Below, piece by piece: positions 26,170 through 33,917 of a stretch of 64,000 nucleotides of DNA. Location of the stretch: positions 3,038,001-3,102,000 of the forward strand of contig NZ_CP109467.1 of NCBI RefSeq assembly GCF_036227325.1. Reading direction: 5' to 3'. The stretch is from Streptomyces sp. NBC_01465 (lineage in GTDB: Bacteria > Actinomycetota > Actinomycetes > Streptomycetales > Streptomycetaceae). The notes under the pieces are model-generated. The model was not told the origin of the DNA and ran no database searches. It saw only the letters and a program-made list of their open reading frames with translations. The number at the start of each line of letters is the position of its first letter. The first letter of the stretch is position 1. The translations under genes were made by a program, and so were the position numbers.

Positions 26170-27150
26170 GTGCTGCGCTTCGAAGTCTCCGTCGAGGACC
26201 TGCTGCGCAGCCGCTTCGCACTGTCGCCCGCGATGGACCTCTGCTTCCTGCTGCGCTCGCTCGCCGGCCAGGACCAACCGCTGCCGCGAGCGTGGGCCAC
26301 CCGGCTCATGCCGGACTTTGAACGGCTTCGCCGCGAGAGCGAACTGGACGCCGTCCTTGCTCTGCATGCCCCGCAATCGGGGCCGAACTTCGTCGCCCCG
26401 CCTCCGCGCGGCCTCAACCAGACCTGGGCAGACGACCTGGCCATGATCCGGGCCACACCTCTGGAAGCAGCCCGCCGCGAATTCGCCACCAACGCGACCG
26501 GCCCGTCCGCCCGTGATCCCCGCGTACGCGCAGTGCTGGACTCTCCGGAGGCCGTGCCCAGGATCGCCGCGGCGATGGACCAGGCGTGGCACGAGCTGCT
26601 CGCTGCGGACTGGCCGCAACTGCGCGCGATCTGTGAGCGTGATGTCGTACACCGGGTGGGGGTGATCGGCGAACACGGATGGGTCACGACCATCGAGAGC
26701 CTGCACCCGAGCATCGCCTGGCAAGCCGGCGGTATCGAGATCGGTCACTTCCCCCAAGTCGGAACTGTCCGCCTCGCCGGCGACGGTCTCCTGCTGATCC
26801 CTTCGGTCTTCGTCGGCAATATCGCAGCCCACCTGGAAGACCCCTGGCCCAGAACCTTGATCTACCGTGCCCGCGGAACCGCCGCCCTGTGGGGCGAACA
26901 GGAGACAGTCCCTCAACCGGACGCGCTGACCGCTCTGGTCGGCCGGGCCCGAGCCCGGCTGCTCTTGGCGCTGGATGCCCCGGCCAGCACCAGCCACCTC
27001 GCCCGAAGCCTCGCCATGACACCCGGCGCGGTAGGAGATCACCTCGCCATCCTGCGAAGCGCGGGGCTGCTCGTCCGCGCCCGGTCCGGACGGTCGGTGC
27101 TCTACCGGCGCACCCCGCTCGGCGAGGCACTGGTCGCCGGTTCGGGCTGA
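26170..27150 (+). CDS. ArsR-family regulator with long N-terminal domain
   Basis: 326 aa. The N-terminal 240 residues are the DUF5937-like domain often joined to actinobacterial ArsR proteins (VSVEDLLRSRFALSPAMDL at the start). The winged helix-turn-helix sits at about 250-315: ARARLLLALDAPASTSHLARSLAMTP and GDHLAILRSAGLLVRARSGRSVLYRRT. No CxC metal site is seen, so it is probably not a metal sensor. GTG 26170 follows a -10 (TAGCAT 26158-26163) by 6 nt, pointing to a leaderless mRNA. Likely represses the divergent MFS exporter through the palindrome at 26120. Confidence 0.85.
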   Translation: MLRFEVSVEDLLRSRFALSPAMDLCFLLRSLAGQDQPLPRAWATRLMPDFERLRRESELDAVLALHAPQSGPNFVAPPPRGLNQTWADDLAMIRATPLEAARREFATNATGPSARDPRVRAVLDSPEAVPRIAAAMDQAWHELLAADWPQLRAICERDVVHRVGVIGEHGWVTTIESLHPSIAWQAGGIEIGHFPQVGTVRLAGDGLLLIPSVFVGNIAAHLEDPWPRTLIYRARGTAALWGEQETVPQPDALTALVGRARARLLLALDAPASTSHLARSLAMTPGAVGDHLAILRSAGLLVRARSGRSVLYRRTPLGEALVAGSG

Positions 27151-27192
27151 GGGCTCAGGGCTCAGAGCAACACCCGCCCGGACGGTCCCGGC

Positions 27193-28563
27193 TCAGCCGC
27201 GGCTCAGCGTCCGCGTCACCCCCGCCACCACCGTCGTCGTCAGCACCCACCCAACCGCGATCAGCCCGTACGCCAACGCCTGGACTCCTGCCTGGTCCCA
27301 GTGCCAGACGCCTCGCTGGCCGAGGCCGCCGATCGGTACGAGCAGATCGAGGGTGTACGCGACCGGGTTGAAAGGCGGGCCCTCGCCCTGCTTGTTCGCC
27401 ACCGGGGTGTGGAAGTGAAAGACGAGCGAGCCCAGCAGCGTCAGCAGCGCCAGCCAGATCCCGGCGATCCAGGGGCGGTAGCCGTAGCCGACGGTCACGT
27501 CGAGGAGAGCACCCCAGACCCGGCTGACTCCGCGCCGCGTCGCCCGACGCCGCCGCTCCCGTACGAGCAGCACGCGCCGCGCCTCGCCGTCATAGCCCAA
27601 CCGCCGGTAGTGCGCGGCCAGTTGCTCGTACGGCTGCGGCGCGTACACGGATTGGTGATCCAACCATGCGAGCCGATTCGCGCAGTCCTCGTGCTGGGAC
27701 TGCGCCGTCGACTCCAGCCAGTCGTACGTCAATCCGTCCAGGCCCAGCGGTTTGCGCCAGGTGGACGGGTGGTCCTGGATGCGGGTCGCACGCGCGTTGC
27801 TCAGGTTCACGCCACCCGCCGGGGGGCTCGCGAAGCGCAGGTCGAGTGCCTCCACCTGCGCGCCCACGCACATCAACGACGAGCCGACGCCGAGGAGTTC
27901 GGCCCCGTTGAACGACAGCAGGTCATCGACACGCGCCCCGCGCAACCGGACCCGCCCGTTCGCCCGGAAACCCATGTGCATGCGTACGGTCGACGCCCGC
28001 AGCGCGTCCCCGTTGAACGCGAGCTGGTCCGGCTCTGGCATCACGATCCGCGCCCCGCGCATCCACAGCCCACCGGGCAGCTCGGCTCCTGGAAACAGCA
28101 CCTGCCCGTAGGCGACGAACTCGTCCTCGCAGAAGACTCCTCCCGCCATCACCAACCCGCCCGCGTTCACCGCTGGGCCCTCCGCCGACACCAGGCGCGC
28201 CCCGTCGAGCCGAAGCCCGCCCGCGATATGCGCATGGAGGAGGTTCACGGGGCCGCGCCGGCCCCCGCTGATCGTCGACCCGCGCAGATCGAGTCGCCCG
28301 CCGATCCGCGCGGTCGGTGCGATGAAACCGGGCAGCTCGCATCCTGTGACCGTGAAGGCGAGGGTGCTCGCGCCTTCGAGGGTGATCGGCTCGTCGAAAC
28401 GGCATGCCTCGAAACGCACGAGCCGTCTGATGTCGGCCCCGTCGAGCGCCAGCGCCCCGCGAACGTGGATGCCGCGCAGGACATAGGGCTCCGAGGCCGC
28501 GTGCGCGTCCGGGTTCAGGATGGCGCGTCTGACTTCTGTGGCGTCTATGTACCCGTCAGGCAC
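27193..28563 (-). CDS. Membrane protein with pentapeptide-like beta-helix region
   Basis: 456 aa. Residues 25-275 are built from repeating short beta units (LRGIHVRGALALDGADIRRLV, LDLRGSTISGG, RVRLRGARVDDLLSFNGAELLG) that suggest a right-handed beta-helix, although the pentapeptide A(D/N)LxX pattern is loose. A basic stretch (RRVLLVRERRRRATRRG) precedes three hydrophobic helices in 365-456. Streptomyces homologues are often annotated 'membrane-associated oxidoreductase', but no cofactor site is visible and the name is unsupported. GTG 28563 overlaps the end of a DUF397 gene by 8 bp, so the two are probably co-translated. Confidence 0.75.
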   Translation of the reverse strand: MPDGYIDATEVRRAILNPDAHAASEPYVLRGIHVRGALALDGADIRRLVRFEACRFDEPITLEGASTLAFTVTGCELPGFIAPTARIGGRLDLRGSTISGGRRGPVNLLHAHIAGGLRLDGARLVSAEGPAVNAGGLVMAGGVFCEDEFVAYGQVLFPGAELPGGLWMRGARIVMPEPDQLAFNGDALRASTVRMHMGFRANGRVRLRGARVDDLLSFNGAELLGVGSSLMCVGAQVEALDLRFASPPAGGVNLSNARATRIQDHPSTWRKPLGLDGLTYDWLESTAQSQHEDCANRLAWLDHQSVYAPQPYEQLAAHYRRLGYDGEARRVLLVRERRRRATRRGVSRVWGALLDVTVGYGYRPWIAGIWLALLTLLGSLVFHFHTPVANKQGEGPPFNPVAYTLDLLVPIGGLGQRGVWHWDQAGVQALAYGLIAVGWVLTTTVVAGVTRTLSRG

Positions 28564-28765
28564 GGGCGCCGAGGAACGCGGTCCAGGCGCCGGGGGTGAT
28601 GGCGAGCACGGCTCCGGTGGCAGGGTCGTTCTTGGAGTCGCGGACGTGGACCGCGGCGGGGGTGGACGCCACCTCGACGCAGTCGCCTTCGCTTCCGTTG
28701 CTGCTGTAGCTGCTCTTGAACCACTTCAGCTCGGAGCCGTCTCCGGCAGACACCTTGCGGATCAT
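28556..28765 (-). CDS. DUF397 protein (copy 1)
   Basis: 69 aa, a typical DUF397 protein: KWFKSSYSSNGSEGDCVEVAS, then VHVRDSKNPxTGAxL-like residues and the AWTAFL end. In Streptomyces these small proteins are usually encoded next to an Scr1-type XRE regulator and appear to work with it (the whiJ and abaA-like loci are known examples in development and antibiotic control). It is followed by the membrane protein gene with an 8-bp overlap and preceded by a second copy about 40 bp away. Confidence 0.88.
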   Translation of the reverse strand: MIRKVSAGDGSELKWFKSSYSSNGSEGDCVEVASTPAAVHVRDSKNDPATGAVLAITPGAWTAFLGARA

Positions 28766-28805
28766 CTCGCTCCCAACACTTCCTCGACAGGGGCCGGCGT
28801 ATGGC

Positions 28806-29015
28806 TCAGATCGCCACCACATACGTGACGAAGCCCGCCCATGCCGCACGATCGACGGCCAAGTGGGCGCCTTGCGCGTTCTTGGAGTCACGGACGTGGA
28901 TCACACTGGGGGCGCTTGCAACCTCGACGCAGTCGCTGGGGTTGCTGCTGTCGCTGTAGCTGCTCTTGAACCACACCAACTCGGCAGCTTCCCCAGCAGA
29001 GATCTTGCGGATCAT
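28806..29015 (-). CDS. DUF397 protein (copy 2)
   Basis: 69 aa, clearly similar to the neighbour (MIRKISAG, VWFKSSYSDSSNPSDCVEVAS, VIHVRDSKNAQG, AAWAGFV). Its ATG overlaps the stop of the XRE gene by 4 bp (ATGA), so translation should be coupled. It is the likely direct partner of that regulator; the other copy may answer to the same one. The C-terminus also matches the remnant at 24689. Confidence 0.9.
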   Translation of the reverse strand: MIRKISAGEAAELVWFKSSYSDSSNPSDCVEVASAPSVIHVRDSKNAQGAHLAVDRAAWAGFVTYVVAI

Positions 29016-29878
29016 GTCTCTCCCAGCATTTCCTCGATGAGGGCCATCGACTCCCGTGGGCTGAGAGCCTGAGCCCGGATGGTGCCATACCGCAGCTCCA
29101 GGATCCGGAGCTGCCTCGGATCGGAAACCGGCCGCCCGCCAAATTCATCGTCCGCGCGCCCCACCGCCGACCCGTCGGCGAACTTCAGCACCTGAATCCG
29201 CCCACCCGTCCCGGGGTGATCCCAGCGCGCGATCGGCATCACCTGGATCTCCACGTACGGCAACTTCCCTACATCCAACAGGTGTTCCAGCTGTCGACGC
29301 CACACCATTGTGCCCCCGATCGGGCGGAGCAAGGATGCCTCCTCCTGCACAAAGCTGAGGTCAGGCGCGGGCGACCTCTCGAAAATGGACTGCCGGGACA
29401 TACGGGCGGCCACTGCTCGCTCCAAGTCGTCCGCCGACAGAACGGGGCGCCGAGTGCCGAGCAGCGCCTGCGCGTGCTCCTTCGTCTGCAACAACCCGTG
29501 GAGGTTGTGGTTGCCGTATGCCGCCAGTTCGACGGCCCGCTCCTCCAGCTTCGCCAGTTCCCGAACCTTCTTCGGGTACCGAACCGCCGCCAAGTCCGCC
29601 GCCATCGCCGCGATCTTCCCGCCCGCGCCCAGCAGTACGTCCGCCCGCTCCAGGTACTCGGGACGAGGGATCCGCTTCCCGCCCTCGACCTTGTAGACGA
29701 GATCCTCCCCGTACCCGATCGCCGCCCCGAACTCCGCAGCCCGCATCCCCGACGCCTCGCGCCAGAGCTTCAACTGCCGCCCCACGGCCGCGACCACCGC
29801 GACGCTCTGCTCATCGTCCGGGTCCACCTCCCAGCCGGGCTCGTCCGTACCCGTACTCTCGCCGCCCGCGTTGTTCAT
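29012..29878 (-). CDS. XRE-family regulator, Scr1/DUF5753 type
   Basis: 288 aa. Residues about 30-85 form a Cro/C1-type helix-turn-helix (VGRQLKLWREASGMRAAEFGAAIGYGEDLVYKVEGGKRIPRPEYL), and 105-285 the DUF5753 domain with QTKEHAQALL, ARMSRQSIFER, and WDHPGTGGRIQVLKFADG. Regulators of this family sit beside DUF397 genes throughout Streptomyces and influence development and secondary metabolism. ATG 29878 starts just before the acidic leader into the HTH. Three CCGGACA direct repeats upstream are probable binding sites for it. Confidence 0.9.
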   Translation of the reverse strand: MNNAGGESTGTDEPGWEVDPDDEQSVAVVAAVGRQLKLWREASGMRAAEFGAAIGYGEDLVYKVEGGKRIPRPEYLERADVLLGAGGKIAAMAADLAAVRYPKKVRELAKLEERAVELAAYGNHNLHGLLQTKEHAQALLGTRRPVLSADDLERAVAARMSRQSIFERSPAPDLSFVQEEASLLRPIGGTMVWRRQLEHLLDVGKLPYVEIQVMPIARWDHPGTGGRIQVLKFADGSAVGRADDEFGGRPVSDPRQLRILELRYGTIRAQALSPRESMALIEEMLGET

Positions 29879-29946
29879 CCCGCGCCCACCTCCGACGTGC
29901 CGATCACTCTCAACGCGCCATTTCCCGCGCCGTAACGGCGGACAAC

Positions 29947-29974
29947 CCGGACAGCACCGGACAAGCACCGGACA
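29947..29974. promoter_or_regulatory. Three CCGGACA direct repeats in divergent promoter
   Basis: CCGGACA occurs at 29947-29953, 29957-29963 and 29968-29974, spaced 10-11 bp, that is about one DNA turn. They lie in the 158-bp spacer between the XRE gene and the divergent ATPase gene, a natural place for the XRE protein to bind cooperatively. Confidence 0.6.
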
Positions 29975-30036
29975 GTCACCGTACGCAACCACGACATCGC
30001 TGTTCACGGATCGCGGCCCCCGCCACGCTAAGTGAC

Positions 30037-30510
30037 ATGGCTCACGAAACCGCCGAACCCCTTGCCGCTGTACTGGAGTTCACCATCCGCCTGTCCGCAA
30101 CCCGTCGCGGCGCACGCCTCGCCCGCCTGCTCGCCACCGAGCAGATCCGCGCCTGGGGACTCCCCACCGAGCCCGCCGCCCACGTCGTGGCAGAACTCGC
30201 GGCGAACGCCGCCACCCACGGCCGCGTACCGGGCCGGGACTTCCGCCTGGCCCTCACCCGCACCGCGCACAGAACGCTTCTCATCGAGGTGACGGATTCA
30301 CGAGGCGACCGCCTTCCCACACCCCAACCACCCGCAGGCGAAGCCGAGTCGGGGCGCGGGCTCCTCCTCGTCGAGGCCCTGGCCGACCGCTGGGGCGTGA
30401 ACCTGGGCCCCTCACCCCGCAAGACCGTCTGGGCCGAGATCGATCTGCCCAGCTCAGCCCCGGAGGCCCGCAACACAGGCTCCGACGTCGGCGGCGGTAA
30501 AAACCCATAA
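30037..30510 (+). CDS. ATP-binding protein (anti-sigma-like HATPase)
   Basis: 157 aa with a GHKL-type ATPase fold like that of SpoIIAB/RsbW anti-sigma factors: N box VVAELAANAATHG and G box ESGRGLLLVEALADRWG are present. No kinase substrate or partner is visible. This ATPase is a standard member of Streptomyces DUF397/XRE loci, where it is transcribed divergently. It may bind the XRE or DUF397 protein or a distant sigma factor; this is inference. Confidence 0.88.
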   Translation: MAHETAEPLAAVLEFTIRLSATRRGARLARLLATEQIRAWGLPTEPAAHVVAELAANAATHGRVPGRDFRLALTRTAHRTLLIEVTDSRGDRLPTPQPPAGEAESGRGLLLVEALADRWGVNLGPSPRKTVWAEIDLPSSAPEARNTGSDVGGGKNP

Positions 30511-30614
30511 CCAACAATCCAGAACCAACTACCCAGCCAAGCCCCGCCGTTCGAACATCGGGACCCCACGCGTCACCCACACGAGTGATCCTTCACCGGA
30601 AGGCTGGCATCCGC

Positions 30615-30634
30615 CTTGACGCAAAGTGCAAAGT
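30615..30634 (+). promoter_or_regulatory. Promoter element: TTGACG followed by tandem GCAAAGT
   Basis: TTGACG at 30615-30620 is a good -35, followed directly by two tandem 7-bp repeats GCAAAGT GCAAAGT at 30621-30634. A clear -10 is not evident. The repeats are a likely binding site for a regulator of the HTH/Uma2 genes downstream. Confidence 0.45.
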
Positions 30635-30658
30635 CGCCCTCGACGACCCGTCCAGAAC

Positions 30659-30739
30659 ATGAGACGGCCCCCGCCGGGACTGCGAATCCCGAACGAGGGC
30701 CTGACCACCCACGGAAGAAGAGACCTTCCCAATGGCTGA
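30659..30739 (+). CDS. Putative 26-aa leader peptide overlapping the next gene
   Basis: A short frame MRRPPPGLRIPNEGLTTHGR... of 26 residues begins at ATG 30659 and ends in TGA at 30737-30739, overlapping by 8 bp, in another frame, the ATG of the HTH gene. There is no Shine-Dalgarno; the frame could be translated from a leaderless transcript started at the upstream TTGACG promoter. Its middle coincides with the hairpin at 30666-30701. It may couple translation of the HTH gene, or be chance. Confidence 0.3.
   Translation: MRRPPPGLRIPNEGLTTHGRRDLPNG
30666..30701 (+). promoter_or_regulatory. Structured 5' leader of HTH/Uma2 operon
   Basis: GGCCC...GGGCC outer arms enclose a second stem GGGA/TCCC with loop CTGCGAA. 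It lies 30 nt before the ATG of the HTH gene and inside the possible leader ORF, so it may modulate translation or be a transcription attenuator. Confidence 0.4.
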
Positions 30740-31640
30740 TACGCAGCTTAATGCGCCCCCGTCCGCCCAGTACGTGGTTCGCCACTCCCCGCGAGGTGTC
30801 GCGAAGTTGACCGAATTCCAGGACCCCGGGTTCACCATCATCGGCGACCATCTCAGCCAGCACGGCGAGATGTCCCTGACCGCGATCGGACTCGCCACCC
30901 ACATCCTGTCCCTGCCCGACGGCTCCCCCGTCGACATCCGCACGCTGGCAGCGAAGTTCCCCGAGGGCCGGGCCCGCGTCGCCTCCGCCCTGCGTGAGCT
31001 GGAGGCGCACGGCTATCTGGAGCGCGTACGGCAGCAGACCGGTGGCAAGTGGGTCACGCTCACGTACTCGTACAACAACCCCGCCGCCACCCGCGCCCGC
31101 CGTGCCCGAGAGGCCGCTTCCGGCCACACGCCGAGCGCCCCCGCGACGCCGGCCCCCGAGGAGCCTGCCCCAGCGGAGCCCGACCCGGAACCCGTACGGG
31201 AGGCGGACCCCACCGCCCCGCGCCGCAGCGCCCCCGCCGCGCTCCCGCCCGTACCGCGACCCGCGTACCCCGCCCCCGACCTCCTCCGGTCGGCCACCGC
31301 CCTGCTCGCCGGCCTGCAGCTCCAGGACCCCCGCCTACTGCTCTCCACGTACGACACCGAACACCTCGCCCCCGCAGTCGCCACCTGGCTGGAACGCGGG
31401 GCGACCCCGGAGGCCGTGCAGCGCGCGATGACGTTCAACCTCCCCGCCGAGCCCCTCCGCCGCCCGGCCGCCTTCCTGGCCCACCGCCTCACCACGGAAC
31501 TCCCACCCCTGCCCGCGTGCGGAGCTGCGCCTTCGGCCCCGGCCCCCTTCCAGACCTGTGACCACTGCGACCGCGCGTTCCGATCCCCGAAGCCCGGTGC
31601 CTGCCGCGACTGCCGACCCGACCTGATGGAGGCCGCTTAG
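30732..31640 (+). CDS. Helix-turn-helix protein with C-terminal zinc ribbon
   Basis: 302 aa. Residues about 30-115 are a replication-initiator-like winged helix-turn-helix (MSLTAIGLATHILSLPDGSPVDIRTLAAKFPEGRARVASALRELEAHGYLER), then a Pro/Ala/Glu-rich linker to about 185, a helical region, and a C-terminal zinc ribbon CDHCDRAFRSPKPGACRDC. Proteins of this type recur in Streptomyces accessory regions, often with Uma2 genes, as here; their target is unknown. The protein may be a regulator of its own operon. No strong Shine-Dalgarno precedes the ATG; translational coupling to the overlapping leader ORF is possible. Confidence 0.85.
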   Translation: MADTQLNAPPSAQYVVRHSPRGVAKLTEFQDPGFTIIGDHLSQHGEMSLTAIGLATHILSLPDGSPVDIRTLAAKFPEGRARVASALRELEAHGYLERVRQQTGGKWVTLTYSYNNPAATRARRAREAASGHTPSAPATPAPEEPAPAEPDPEPVREADPTAPRRSAPAALPPVPRPAYPAPDLLRSATALLAGLQLQDPRLLLSTYDTEHLAPAVATWLERGATPEAVQRAMTFNLPAEPLRRPAAFLAHRLTTELPPLPACGAAPSAPAPFQTCDHCDRAFRSPKPGACRDCRPDLMEAA

Positions 31641-31641
31641 C

Positions 31642-32277
31642 ATGAGTGCGACGACCCTTCAGCCTGGGCCAAGACGAGGAGCACGCGCCATGACTGTCGC
31701 CCCGGACGACGCGCAGCAGGGAACCCTCCACTACCGGGCCATGCGCGACATCGTCGATCAGATGCGAGACAGCGTTCCCGGCAAGTTGGAGATCACCAAG
31801 GAAGGGATCGTGCACGACATGATGGCCCCGGGGCGCCCCCACGAGCTGACCACGGCCCAGGTCAGCCGCCGCCTGGAGAAAGTCATGCCGGAGGAGGTCC
31901 TGGCGCACACCGGGACGCCCGATGTGGAGGACGAGCCCGAGGGCATCATGCGCCACCCCGACGTCATGGTGATCGCCCTGACGGACATGGAAGGGCAGGG
32001 CTCCTTCGACCCGCGAACGCTCATCGCCGCGATCGAGGTCGTGTCACGGTCGAACCCCGACAACGACTGGGTGACCAAGATGCGCGACTACCCGCTCCTC
32101 GGGATCCCCCTGTACGCGATCTTCGACCCCCGCACCGGCTCCGGCGCGGTCCTCTCCGAGATCCACCCGACCCCGCAGGGCCCGCGCTACGCCACCCGCA
32201 AGGACTTCGTGTACGGCGAAGACGTGACCATCGGCGAGTGGACGATCTCCACGGACGGTCTGCCGCGCTACCCGTAG
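31642..32277 (+). CDS. Uma2 family protein (PD-(D/E)XK-like)
   Basis: 211 aa from ATG 31642 (GGAGG 8 nt upstream); a start at 31690, also preceded by AGGAG at good spacing, would give 195 aa. The Uma2/DUF820 fold is related to restriction-type endonucleases; the acidic core reads HPDVMVIALTD, AAIEVVSRSNPDNDW and the lysine of VTKMRDYPLLGIPLYAIFD. Biological role is not known despite wide spread in cyanobacteria and Streptomyces. It follows the HTH gene by one base and is presumably cotranscribed. Confidence 0.88.
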   Translation: MSATTLQPGPRRGARAMTVAPDDAQQGTLHYRAMRDIVDQMRDSVPGKLEITKEGIVHDMMAPGRPHELTTAQVSRRLEKVMPEEVLAHTGTPDVEDEPEGIMRHPDVMVIALTDMEGQGSFDPRTLIAAIEVVSRSNPDNDWVTKMRDYPLLGIPLYAIFDPRTGSGAVLSEIHPTPQGPRYATRKDFVYGEDVTIGEWTISTDGLPRYP

Positions 32278-32319
32278 AGAAAGCGCGGCCTGTCAGTTGC
32301 GTGGCCTAGGGTCCCCCGC

Positions 32320-32910
32320 ATGGTTGAAAACACGGGGATGAACACCTACCAGCGCCTGGCCGTCCGGCTGCACGAGCTCGGCATGATCACCCGCCAGAAG
32401 GCGGACGAGTCGGTCGCGGACACCGCCGACTGGGGCGAGCCCCACCCGAAGCGGCGCACCGAGGAGCTGACCGGGGTGCTCGAGGAGTGCGACGTGGCTC
32501 TGCAGGCCCACGGTGAGGACGTCGACTTCGCCCAGGACGCCTACGAGGGCATCTTCGAGGACGCGGAACGAATGATCGGCGGCGCGGTGGCCGTCACGGA
32601 CGTGGACCTGGTCGGCGAGATCGGCTCGTCGCGGGATCTCCGCTTCAAGGTCAACGGCGTGGCCAAGTCCTGGCGGATAGAGCAGGAGTCCGACGACTAC
32701 CTCGACCAGGGCGCCGTCGAGCAGGGCATCTCGGACCTTGTCCCGGGCGGCGGCGACCCGCGGGTTTTCCACTGCGTCCCCGGCGAGGGCGGCTGCGCCG
32801 ACGACTACTACCTGCTGGCCACCCCCGCTCAAGCGGCCACGTTGCGCGACGAGTTCGACCTGCGCGTCGAGGTGCGCGGCGCGGACGGACTGCCCGTCCG
32901 CGAGCAGTAG
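32320..32910 (+). CDS. Hypothetical protein, acidic
   Basis: 196 aa, soluble and acidic, with no signal peptide or membrane helix. A helical N-terminal half (HELGMITRQKADESV, EELTGVLEECDVAL) leads to a beta-rich C-terminal half (DLRFKVNGVAKSWRIEQESDDYLDQ). I do not recognise a family; similar stand-alone proteins are common in Streptomyces. The start at 32320 (ATG or GTG) is uncertain; ATG 32338 is an alternative. Confidence 0.65.
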   Translation: MVENTGMNTYQRLAVRLHELGMITRQKADESVADTADWGEPHPKRRTEELTGVLEECDVALQAHGEDVDFAQDAYEGIFEDAERMIGGAVAVTDVDLVGEIGSSRDLRFKVNGVAKSWRIEQESDDYLDQGAVEQGISDLVPGGGDPRVFHCVPGEGGCADDYYLLATPAQAATLRDEFDLRVEVRGADGLPVREQ

Positions 32911-32999
32911 CCCCGATCCGAGCCGCCCGTCGGCGCGAAGGCTTGGGCTGCGAGAAAAGAGGGTGCGTCGGGCAAAGGGATGTCGGCAGGATGCCCGGC

Positions 33000-33827
33000 G
33001 TGACTCAGCTGCTGAGCAACACCCTCCCGCCCTCTGCCGTCCTCGATGCCTTCGGTGTGAAGGGGACTCCTGTCCCGCTGGTGGGCGGGCAAGGGCGCAG
33101 CGTTCTCGTCGGTAGGTTTGTGTTCAAGCCGGCCGAGGGGCCTGAGGACGAGGTCGAGTGGGCTGCTTCCCTGTTCGAGAAGCTGGCGCCCGACAGTGGC
33201 TTCCGGGTCCCGCTGCCGCTCCGGGCCGCCGACGGACGGAGCGTCGTGGACGGTTGGACTGCGAGCGAGTTCCTGAACGGTGAGTCCGGACCGCGGAGGC
33301 ATTGGGCCGGGGTCCTCAACGCAGGCCGTGCCTTTCATGCCGCCCTGCGACAGGTCTCCCGGCCCGACTTCCTTGATCGGCGCACCCATCCGTGGGCTGT
33401 GGGTGACCAGGTTGCATGGGGCGAGCAGGACGTCGATGTGGTCGAAGACCTGTCGGCGCCGTTCTCGGCTCTGCTGGCGCTGAGGCGCCCGGTGGATCAG
33501 GACGCGGCTCAGCTCATTCACGGCGATCTCACCGGCAATGTGCTCTTCGCTGCGGACGAAGTGCCTGCCGTGATCGACTTTTCGCCGTATTGGCGGCCTC
33601 CGGTTTTCGCGGACGCCATCGTGGTCGCGGATGGTCTGCTGTGGTTCGATCTTCCGTCCGATCTGGTGACGGGTGGCAGCGATCATCCCGATTGGCAGCA
33701 GACGCTGATTCGTGCACTGATCTTCCGGCTCGTCGCGCACAGCGAGAACGCGAGGCTGTCGGGGCGGGCTCAGCCCGGTGAGCCGGCGCGGTATGTCAGG
33801 GCAATCGACCTCGTGACGACGGCATAG
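33000..33827 (+). CDS. TIGR02569-like kinase-fold protein
   Basis: 275 aa. A VTQLLSNTLPPSAVLDAFGV head leads to a protein-kinase-like fold of the aminoglycoside-phosphotransferase superfamily: a lysine-bearing strand VGRFVFKPAE, the catalytic-loop-like LIHGDLTGNVLF (HGDLxxxN) and metal-binding VIDFSPYW. Such proteins are annotated TIGR02569 in actinobacteria; whether it phosphorylates a small molecule is unknown. GTG 33000 follows the -10-like CAGGAT by 7 nt; ATG 32991 is an alternative. Confidence 0.75.
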   Translation: MTQLLSNTLPPSAVLDAFGVKGTPVPLVGGQGRSVLVGRFVFKPAEGPEDEVEWAASLFEKLAPDSGFRVPLPLRAADGRSVVDGWTASEFLNGESGPRRHWAGVLNAGRAFHAALRQVSRPDFLDRRTHPWAVGDQVAWGEQDVDVVEDLSAPFSALLALRRPVDQDAAQLIHGDLTGNVLFAADEVPAVIDFSPYWRPPVFADAIVVADGLLWFDLPSDLVTGGSDHPDWQQTLIRALIFRLVAHSENARLSGRAQPGEPARYVRAIDLVTTA

Positions 33828-33917
33828 CTCGGTGCAGAAGCGCGGGCGGCCCGGATCCGAACCTCACCTGGGCACCGAAGCGGGGCCCAGGTGGCAGCAC
33901 CATGGTCGCCTAGCGGT

